Part shown: piece after piece, positions 34,601 to 43,800 of the stretch | Position numbering within the stretch: the stretch's first letter is position 1 | Layout: each line of letters begins with the position of its first letter | Made by a program: the position numbers and the translations under genes | Origin: Dillenia suffruticosa | Taxonomy: Eukaryota > Streptophyta > Magnoliopsida > Dilleniales > Dilleniaceae | Assembly (NCBI GenBank): GCA_033439265.1 | Contig: JAVTVX010000005.1 | Coordinates: forward strand, 5,094,001 to 5,158,000 | Direction: 5' to 3' | DNA length: 64,000 bases | The notes under the pieces: generated by a model | What the model was told of the DNA's origin: nothing | Database searches by the model: none | The model's input: only the letters and a program-made list of their open reading frames with translations

Positions 34601-35124
34601 GAAGGCCATCATGCAGTTCATAAGGTTAAAAATGGGCCGCTGTAAGTCCAGAATGAACAGTTCCCGAGTGGGATGTGGGTTGTGGTGTTAGGTTGCTTAA
34701 CCAAGTTCCCGAGTTCAACTCGCAGTTTGGGTATGGAAAAAACTACGTTAGGAGAGTAGCTCCCTTAAATGGGCCAATGCAAGTCCCGAACGGGAATAGT
34801 CGGAGTATAAGTTTGGATACCGGTTGGTATAGTACCAAAAAGTTCATAAGGTCAAAAATGGGAGCTGTTAAGTTCCCTGTAGCAGGTACTGATTCATTTG
34901 CCTACATTTCTGTTGTGCATGAACTTATTTTCATCTTCCTCTACTTACCTTTACCCATTTTTCTGTGTTCAGCTTGCCCTAGCCTTCTAGTGGCAGATGG
35001 AGTGATTCATGATCCTTTGTTGCTGATTAAAATTGATGAATTGCGGTCAATGAGTAAAAATGCCATTAGACCAGAGATTGTAGAAGATTTCACTGAGCTG
35101 GACGATGATGATGATGAAGACTAG
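31649..35124 (+). CDS. NSE2: E3 SUMO-protein ligase NSE2/MMS21 (HPY2) homologue, altered
   Basis: Hand-built exons are 31649/31718-31747, 31859-31930, 33179-33289, 33416-33526, 34115-34254, 34574-34624, 34851-34885 and 34973-35124. All join in phase, giving 233 residues from ATG 31718. Conserved blocks include E-I-R-K-A-L-I-M-M-K-E-V-A-V-D, N-V-H-H-A-G-Q-P-M-P-G and C-P-L-C-G-K-P-V-T-E, then D-P-V-R-S-V-A-C-K-H (SP-RING), C-P-S-L-L-V-A-D and the acidic tail D-D-D-D-D-E-D. NSE2 sumoylates targets as part of the SMC5/6 complex in DNA repair, and in Arabidopsis controls meristem proliferation. Oddities: the homology-supported N-terminus (A-S-T-S-A-S-R-G-G) has ATT where ATG is expected (31649); a short out-of-frame uORF opens at 31680; a SINE splits the SP-RING exon; and a predicted zinc-ligand Cys is Phe (34873-34875). 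Gene identity is firm, activity uncertain. Confidence 0.85.
32227..32722. repeat. 455-bp block flanked by 21-bp direct repeats in NSE2 intron 2
   Basis: Two 21-bp copies of a CTTSCCAAACCTAATAGCTA-like sequence (32227-32247 and 32702-32722) differ at one base. The enclosed sequence is rich in CTTTTC and GGGAGAGAAA phrases and has MITE-like CTCCCAAAC and TTTGGGAG pieces. The duplication points to an insertion, but the element type is not clear. Confidence 0.5.
34616..34862 (+). mobile_element. tRNA-derived SINE inserted in NSE2 SP-RING exon, with 21-bp TSD
   Basis: The exon sequence at 34616-34636 recurs at 34842-34862 with one mismatch in 21. Between them is a SINE with tRNA-like boxes (TGGTGTTAGG and CGAGTTCAACTCG), then TACGTTAGGAGAGTAGC, CCGGTTGGTA and a short A-rich end, as in Au-type plant SINEs. 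Both duplicates contain TTCATAAG|GT. Splicing from 34625 to 34850 would remove the SINE plus one duplicate and leave the exon unchanged in frame. The 5' junction also resembles an internal SINE segment (near 34768), so the left edge of the element is uncertain by about 25 bp. Confidence 0.8.
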
Positions 35125-35935
35125 CTGCGAAAGTGAATACGGGCAAGGTCTTTCAGTACTGTAAGTTTGGCCGGCCTGTGTGAAGTTATATTTTACATCC
35201 TTTATATCCATGATTTTGAGGAAAGATCATATCTGTAGCTTCTAACATGCCAAATGTATATTGCATTTATTACATGAAGGTGCGGACTACTGATTTGAGA
35301 AGTTTACTAATCAATGTCCTGCCCAAGCCGGCAAATAGCAAGCCACACTATCCATGATCAAAGATGTTTTGAAGATGATCAAAGTGTAACTTATATTGGG
35401 CTAGCGAAAAATGCGAGTCAAATTGGCAATTTGTGTTCCGATGTTAGTGTCATATTAAGGGCTATCATGTTAGGTTTTTTGAGTCGAAACAAAAGCAACA
35501 CAGTTGTCTCAATTTTTTTGTATGATCGTAGTAATTTCAATCATTACCATTTAAAGTATATACCACAACTGGGGACATGTAGTGGCTTACAAACTATACG
35601 CTTACACTAGTCAAATCCGATGCTTAAACCCTTTGTAGTATAACTTTCAATGATCGTAACTTGGATCTTCGAGGAGAAAAAGGTGAATATTCTCTGCTAA
35701 TTAACCTGGGATTTAATAACCAAAAATAAAAAATAAAACACCTGGGATTTGGATTTTTTCATGTTATCTCATTTACTCACTTTTTACTATTATTTATTCG
35801 GTCACAATTTCATTAAATTTTTTTATTCAAAATCTTTGGTTTTAGTTTTGATAATAGAAAAAATAATTATTATTAATGAATTTAACAGTTAATTCAAATT
35901 AGAATAGTCGAGATCAATAAAATTAATTATTTCTG
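35125..35935. other. NSE2 3' flank, no further gene
   Basis: This is probable 3' UTR (to about 35300), then AT-rich DNA leading into the pyrimidine array. Confidence 0.4.
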
Positions 35936-38900
35936 ACTATAATAGAAGCAAACAAGTGGAGGGGAGAGGAAGTGGGAGGGAGTGATACGTAAGATTTGAA
36001 TAGTAGGTTACTATTCATCCTTTCTTTTTTTTTTCTTCTCTTATTGGATTTTTTTTTTGTTTTTTTTTGGTTTCTTCTTCAAGTGGGAGAGAGGGGAGTG
36101 GGAGTGTCGCGTAGGATTAGAATAGTAGGCTATTGTTCATTCTTTTTTTGGGTTTTTTTCTTTTTTGTTTCTTCTTCTCTTTTTTTTACTTCTTTTACCC
36201 AATTACCCTTTTTGCTTTTTTTGTAATTTCATTTATTTCATCGATCATCCTTTTTATTTTACTATTTTTTCTTTTGGATTCCGTTGTTACTGGTTTATTA
36301 TTTTTTTTATTTCTTTTTTTTTCACTCTTCACAGAGTGGGAGGGAGTGCCACCTCAAATTGGAATAATAGGCTACTATTCTTTTTTTTAACTTCTTATCT
36401 TTTTTGTTTCTTTTTTTTCTTTTTACCTTTTTTCACCCTTTTTCACCCTTCATCCTTCACCCTTCTTTTTTTTTTTTTACATTTTTTGGGTTTAATCTTT
36501 TTATTCTTTTTGCTCCTATTTTTTTGGGTTCTACTATTACTAGTTTGCTATTGTTCGTTTTTTTTTACTTCTTTTGTTTTGCTTTTTTCTCTTTGCTTTT
36601 TTATTTTTTTTCACCCTTCACTTGTGGGAGGAGGGATGGAAAGGAATGTCATCTCAAATGGGAACAATTGGCTGCTATTTCCTCTTTTTTTTTTTTTTTT
36701 TTTTGGGTTTTGTTTTTCTTTTTTTTTCTTACTATAATAGAAAAGAACAAGATGGGGAGGGGTGTGTGAGGCTTTGCCACCTCAGCGGTGAACAGTTTGT
36801 TACCGTTTATCCCTCTTTTTTTTTTTTTCTTTTTTTTGGTTTTTTTCACCTATTTATCCTCTTTTTCTGCTTCTTTTTATTTTACTTTTTTTTTTCACCA
36901 TTCCCCTTTCTCTCTTTTTTTTTTTTTTGGATTTCTTCTCCTTCCTTTTTTTTTACTTCTTTTTTTTTTTTCTACCCTTCAACCTTTATTTTTTCACTCC
37001 TTTTTTTTTGGGGGGTTCCATGGTGATCGGTTTGTTACTGTTTTTTTTTTTTTTTTTTACTTTTTTTTCATCTATTTATCCTTTTTTTTTGCTTCTTTTT
37101 TTTACCCTTCACCCTTTCCTTTTTTTCTTTTTTTTTTTTTTATTTTTTTGGGTTTCTTCTTTTTCTTTTTTTCACCTTTCACGCTTCTTTTTTTTTTCAC
37201 TCTTTTTTTTGGATTCCACTGTTACCGATTTGCTACCGTTCCTATTTTTTACTTCTTTTTTTTCCTTTTTTTACTTCCTTTTTTTTTTTATCATTCACCG
37301 TTCCTTTTTTTTTTTACTTTTTTTGGGTTTTTTTTTCTTTTTTTTTTTTATCATTCACCTTTTTTTTCACTCTTTTTTTTTGAATTTCATGTTACCGGTT
37401 TATTACTATTTCTTTTTTTACTTCTGTTTTTTTGGGTTTCTTTTTTTTCTTTTCTTACTATAATAGAAACAAACAAGTGGGTAAGATGGAGTGCCTTGGG
37501 AGTGCCATGTCGGATGGGAACAGTGTGTTACTGTGTCCCTTTATTTTCTTCTCTTTTTTTATGTTTCTTATTTTTTTTACTTATTTTTGTCACCCATTTA
37601 TCTTTTTTTTTCTTTTTTTTCCGTCCTTTTCCCTTCCCTTTTTTCCTTTTTCTTTTTTTTACTTTTTTTGGATTTATTCTTCTTCTTCTTTTTTTTTAAT
37701 TCTTTTTTTTTTCACCCTTCACCCTTCACATTTCTTTTTTTTTTTTCATTCATTTTTTAGGACTCCACTGTTACTGATATGCTATTTTTGCCTTTTTTAA
37801 CTTCTTTTTTTACCCATTTACCTTTTTTTTTGCTTATTCTTTTTTTCTTTCTTTTTTTCACCCTACACTTTTTTTTTTTACTTTTTTAGGATTTCTTCTT
37901 GTTTTTTTTTTTTTTTGCTTCTTTTTTCACCCTTCACCCTTCATCCTTCATCCTTCACCCTTCTTTTTTTTTTACGTTTTTTGGGTTTAATCTTTTTATT
38001 TTTTTTGCTCCTGTTTTTTTGGGTTCTACTATTACTAGTTTGCTATTGTTCGTTTTTTTTAGTTCTTTTGTTTTGCTTTTTTCTTTTTTCTTTTTTATTT
38101 TTTTTCACCCTTCACTTGTGGGAGGAGGGATGAAAAGGAATGTCATCTTAAATGGGAACAATTGGCTGCTATTTCCTCTTTTTTTTATTTTTTTGGGGTT
38201 TTTTTTTTTCTTTTTTTTTCTTACTATAATAGAAAAGAACAAGATGAGGAGGGGTGTGTGAGGCTTTGCCACCTCAGTGGTGAACAGTTTGTTACTGTTA
38301 ATCCCTCTTTTTTTTTTTCTTTTTTTTTAGTTTTTTTTTCACCTATTTATCATTTTTTCTGCTTTTTTTTTTATTTTACTTTTTTTCTTTCACCGTTCCC
38401 CCTTCTCTTTTTTTTTTTTTGGATTTCTTCTCCTTCCTTTTTTTTTACTTCTTTTTTTTTTCTACCCTTCAACCTTCATTTTTTCACTCATTTTTTTTGG
38501 GGTTCCATGGTGATCGGTTTGTTACTGTTTTTTTTTCTTTACTTTTTTTTCACCCATTTATCCTTTTTTTTGCTTCTTTTTTTTACCCTTCACCCTTTCC
38601 TTTTTTTCTTTTTTTTTTTAATTTTTTTGGGTTTCTGCTTCTTCTTTTTTTCACCTTTCACGCTTTTTTTTTCACTCTTTTTTTTGGATTCCACTGTTAC
38701 CGATTTGCTACCGTTCCTATTTTTTACTTCTTTTTTTTCACCAATTTATCCTTTTGTTCCTTTTTTTACTTCTTTTTTTTTATCATTCACCGTTCCTTTT
38801 TTTTTTTACTTTTTTTGGGTTTTTTTTTTTTTTTTTTTTTTACCATTCACCTTTTTTTTCACTTTTTTTTTTTTGATTTCATATTACCGGTTTGTTACTA

Positions 38901-40500
38901 TTTCTTTTTTTTACTTCTGTTTTTTTGGGTTTCTTCTTTTTCTTTTCTTACTATAATAGAAACAAACAAGTGGGTAAGGGGGAGTGCCTTGGGAGTGCCA
39001 TGTCGGATGGGAACAGTGTGTTACTGTGTCCCTTTATTTTCTTCTCTTTTTTTATGTTTCTTATTTTTTTTACTTATTTTTGTCACCCATTTATCTTTTT
39101 TTTTTCTTTTTTTTCCGTCCTTTTCCCTTCCATTTTTTCCTTTTTCCTTTTTTTACTTTTTTTGGATTTGTTCTTCTTCTTCTTTTTTTTAATTCTTTTT
39201 TTTTTCACCCTTCACCCTTCACATTTCTTTTTTTTTTTCACTCATTTTTAGGACTCCACTATTACTGATCTGCTATTTTTACCCTTTTTAACTTCTTTTT
39301 TTACCCATTTACCTTTCTTTTTGCTTATTCTTTTTTTCTTTCTTTTTTTCACCCTACACTTTTTTTTTTTACTTTTTTAGGATTTCTTCTTGGTTTTTTT
39401 TTTTGCTTCTTTTTTCACCATTCACCCTTCTTTTTCTTTACTCATTTTTTTATTCACTATTACTGGTTTATTACTATTCTTTTTTTTTGTTTCTTCTTTT
39501 GCTTTTTTACTTTTTTTTTCACCCGTCACTTGTGGAGGAGGAGAAAGTAGGAGGGAATGCCACCTCATATGAAAATAATTGGCTATTATTCACTTTTTTT
39601 TGGGTTTCTTTTTTGGGAATGGGGAGTACTTTGGGAGTGCCACCTTGGACGTGGATTACTATTTCCCCCTTTTTTTTCTCTCTTTGTTTAGTGTTTCATC
39701 TTCTTTTTTTTTTTTGCTTATTTTTTGGACCTATTTACCATTTTTTTTCTTATTCTTTTTTTCACCACTTTCCCTTCCCTTTTTCCTTTTTTTTTTTTAT
39801 TACTTTTTTTGGGTTTTTCTTCTTCTTCTTGTTTTTTTAACCCTTCGCTCTTATTTTTTGTTTTACTATTATCGGTTTGCTACTTTTGTTTTTTCTTTTT
39901 TTACCCATTTATCCTTTTTTTGTTTCTTTTTTTTTTTACTTCTTATTTTTTTTACTTCTTTTGGGTTTCTTCTTATTCTTTTTTATTTTTATTTTTTTCA
40001 CCGTTTACATTTATTTTTTCATTCCTTTTTATATTCCACTGTTACCGGTTTGCTATTGTTCTTTTTTTACTTTTTTTTTATTGTTTCTTCTTTTCATTTT
40101 TTACTTTTTTTCACCCTTCAATCGTGTGGGAGAGGGGAGTGGGAGGGAATGACATCTCGGATGGGAACAGTTGACTACTGTTCCCTCTTTTTTTAGGGGT
40201 TTTTTCTTCCCTTTTTTTTTTTACTTCTTTTTTTTCACTATTTATCCTTCGTTTTTTTTTCTTTGTTTTTTTCTCCCTTCATCCTTCACCCTTTTTTTTT
40301 TTTTTTTTTTTACTTTTTTTGGGTTTCTTGATCTTCTCTGTTTTTTTACTTCTTTTTTTTTTTCACCCTTTACACTTTGTTTCACTCTTTTTTTTGGATT
40401 CCCCTGTTTCCGGTTCCCTACTATTCCCCTTTTTTACTACTTTTTTTGTTTTTTCTTTTTCTTTTTTACTTTTTTTTTTACCTTTTACCCCTTTACCATT
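35936..40500 (+). repeat. 4.5-kb pyrimidine-rich degenerate repeat array
   Basis: The plus strand is almost only T and C, broken by three recurrent motifs: CACCCTTCACCC-like, TTTTTTGGGTTT-like and (G)TTACCGGTTTGCTA-like. About a dozen G-rich cores of roughly 60 bp also recur (GTGGGAGGGAGTGCCACCTC, then GGGAACAGT). ACTATAATAGAA recurs at 35938, 36729, 37451, 38222 and 38949. Long Phe-rich frames here are by-products of the T runs. The array starts about 0.8 kb after NSE2 and ends 0.3 kb before the exonuclease gene. Confidence 0.9.
36400..39415 (+). repeat. 1.5-kb tandem duplication inside the pyrimidine array
   Basis: Copy 1 (about 36400-37918) and copy 2 (about 37919-39415) align throughout at an offset of 1,496-1,502 bp. 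Examples are the Gly/purine cores at 36620 and 38118, at 36745 and 38247, and at 37476 and 38971, and the flanking TACACTTTTT blocks. Differences are mostly T-run length and scattered substitutions, so the duplication is later than the smaller repeats inside it. Confidence 0.85.
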
Positions 40501-40819
40501 TTTTTAATAATTATAACATACAAAAAAAGCAAATATGGGCCAAGGCTACACCTTGTGCAGTCAGAACCTTCCTAGTATTAAAATATAAATAAATTTTCCC
40601 ACTTCATACTCATGTTACTTAGGCTTGAACATGGCTCGGCCCAACTCTCGCCATGGTCTGGTCTAGAGCCAGAAGCCCGGATCTTATACATGTTGGGCTC
40701 ACTTCCAACCTTCTAGGGTTCGATTTTGAAAGGTTCGAAAAGATTCAGCTCCGGTCGTTTCATAAACTATCAACCTCCGTGTGGAACAGAAAAGACTGAC
40801 ATCGAACCTTTGATTCTCG

Positions 40820-43800
40820 ATGGTTTCTCTCTCTAGGGTTTCTTCAATTCCAATTCGCGCCCTTTCCATCCCAATTCGCTTCTCCAACTCTCCTTCTCCA
40901 CCCTCACTTCCTTTCTCCCGAACCTTCGCCGTGTCAGTTTCGATGTCCTCAGCTTCGTCGGTGCAATTTCCTTCTCTAAATTCCAATCGGTGGAAACCAA
41001 TGTGTTTATACTATAGTCAAGGCAAATGTACAATGGTAAAATCAAGCCGTTGTTCTGTTTCATCAAATTCTTTGATTTTGCACACCAATTGTTTGATAAA
41101 TTTGTCACAACTATAGTTGCTTAAACTTGACGAAAAAAGTATGAACTTTACTGCTGTTTCAACAATACTACCAGTTATAGTTGCCTAAACTTGACGAAAA
41201 AAGTATGAACTTTTCTTGATCTTTAGTGGAGCTTGAACACTGGTTTTTTCTTTCAAAAAGTGGGTGTGCTATGTAATTTAACAACTGAATTAATTTTTGT
41301 CATGCGAACATTAAACTATTAAAATTTCATGGACGGTGTGGTTGTACGCGTTCTTCAATGAGTCATTTTTACTAGAATTTTTTAGGAAGTTGACATGAAT
41401 TGAATTTCTATTACCCATCAGATGGGCGATGCTACGCACTTGGAGAGGTTCGATCATAGCAGCTCTTGGAAACCTCAAGTGCAAGCTGCTGATGCTGAGC
41501 ATACGTGTGACCAGAAGTTTGACTATTTTCTGGTGCTTGATTTGGAGGGTAAAGTTGAAATACTTGAGTTCCCCGTTGTGATGGTCAATGCAAAAAGCAT
41601 GGAAGTCATGGATATTTTTCACAGGTTTAACTCTTGTATCAGAAAAATGGTTGTGCAACTAATAGTCAAGCTTTCTTTATCATTGTATCTTGTTACATAT
41701 CCCCTCAGATTTCTTCTGTTATATAATGTGCTTGAATTTCCTCATATATATTGGGAGCTTATCTAATCTTTCTTATGTCCATCTGCAGGTTTGTGAGGCC
41801 CTCAGAAATGTCTGAGCAAAGAATAAATCAGTACATAGAAGGAAAATATGGAAAAATTGGGGTTGATCGGTATGGACTCCAATAGTAGCAAATTTACTAG
41901 ATGATAGTAAGTCTGATGTTGCACTGGATGCCTGTGAATTATCTGGAAGATTCATAAGGCCATAAACTTTTTGTTTAGGTTGGGCGAAAGCCACGGCTAA
42001 TATATTCAATACTACAGAGATAGTTATCTTATTTTTCTAATGGTAGAATATGGAATTTGAGAGTTGTAACAAGGTGAAGCATATAATTTAAGTATAGAGT
42101 GATGAATAAAGTGAAACATATGCTTAAAATGACAAGACAGAATCCTTGCCCGCACTTCTGTCTTGTTACCAATTTTCCATAGTGGAGGAAAGCCTTTTAC
42201 CCTGTGCTTACTCTTTATATGTGATCTTACACATCCAGGCCATCTCTATTGGGCTACGGTTGAGATATTTGAAGTGTTGCAGATTAAGCTTTGCCAGTAG
42301 TAGAATTTTTAAATATTATAATGGCAGCCCAGCTAATGCATTGTTTCAGTGTTTGGCATGACACAGCAATCCCATTTTATGATGTCCTTCAACAATTTGA
42401 GGCATGGATAACTCAAAATCACTTGTGGGAAAAGGAGATTGGTGGGCCTCTCAGACAAGCTGCATTTGTGACCTGGTATGTCCCCTGCAAAATATTGGAT
42501 ATATTTCCCTTATTGTGTATTTTAGAAGTTTTATCTCCCATGAGTATGATGTTTATAAGATGCATCATGTTTGGCATCAATACTATATTTTGTACAAAAG
42601 CTTCAGGCTATTACAATTTGAGACCGTTTGAACTATTTAAATTGTTTAGAGCTTCCATTTGGATCTCAGAGGCTGGAGGGTTTCAATTTGTAAGTTGTTT
42701 AGTACTCTCAGAAAAATCAGAATAATCATCACTATGGATAATGTGATCTGGTCACCCCTGGATAATGTGATCTGGTCACTGATAATCTTAGAGAGTTTTG
42801 AGTAAAACCGCTATCCCCTTCTTGGAGAAGAATGCTCATTAAATAATAGATATAATCTGAAATTTAGTTCTAAAACATTGCTAAACTGCCATATAGAGAT
42901 TTGTCTAAAAAAAAAAGTCTACCGCTAACATATCCTAAATAAAAAAAAGATAGAGAATTTACAATAATAAAGATAATAGTTACAGGTGTACAGGGTATAA
43001 AATCAGTCATAGAATCAATCATAAGATGACATAGGATTTGCCATAAAATCAGCCATAGAGTCTGGTAGCTCTTTGACATGCCATAAATGCCATGGAATTT
43101 GGCATAAAAGTAGCCATAGAATTTGGTAGCTTTGAATGACCAACTAATTCCTTTTACATCCCCCCTCAAATTGATGCTGGTAAGTCAACAAGCATCAATT
43201 TGCGAACAAGAAAGTTATGTCGTTGACGTGTCATGGATTTGGTGAAAATATCTGCAATCTATAGAGTAGTGGGGATATGTGGGAGAGTAATAACTTGGCG
43301 ATCATAGGCCTCCCGGATAGAGTGGCAGTCAACCTCGATGTGCTTTGTGCATTCATGGTAGACAGGATTAGCAGCAATTTGGATGGCACTAGTGTTGTCA
43401 GCATGTAATGGAGTAGGTTGATCTTGGGAGAAACCAAACTCTGTTAAAAGACCACGCAACCAAATGATCTCGGAGCATGCAGTAGACATGGCACGGTATT
43501 CCGCCTCAGTGGATGATTTGGAGACCGAGTCTTGCTTCTTGCATTTCCAAGAGATAAGAGCATCACCAAGAAACATACACCATCCTGTAGTTGATTTTCT
43601 TGTGTCCGGGCAACCAGCCCAATCTGCATCACTATAGGCTTGGAGATTGAGGGAAGAACCGGTAGGGAAAAATAAGCCGTAGCTAGGTGTGCCCAAGATA
43701 TATCTAATGATACGGCGAACTGCAGATAGGTGGAGATGCAGAGGGGCTTGCATGAATTTGCTGACAATATGGACAACATAAGAGATGTCCGAGCGGGTGA

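Noticed and set aside
35996-40592. Many long open frames rich in Phe, Leu and Ser
   Set aside because: They are translations of T and C runs (TTT, TTC, CTT). Frames overlap in all three phases, there are no splice sites or conserved motifs, and the DNA is plainly a repeat array.
41773-42009. Minus-strand frame over ERL1 exon 3
   Set aside because: It is the reverse of a conserved exon and its intron, with no homology of its own.
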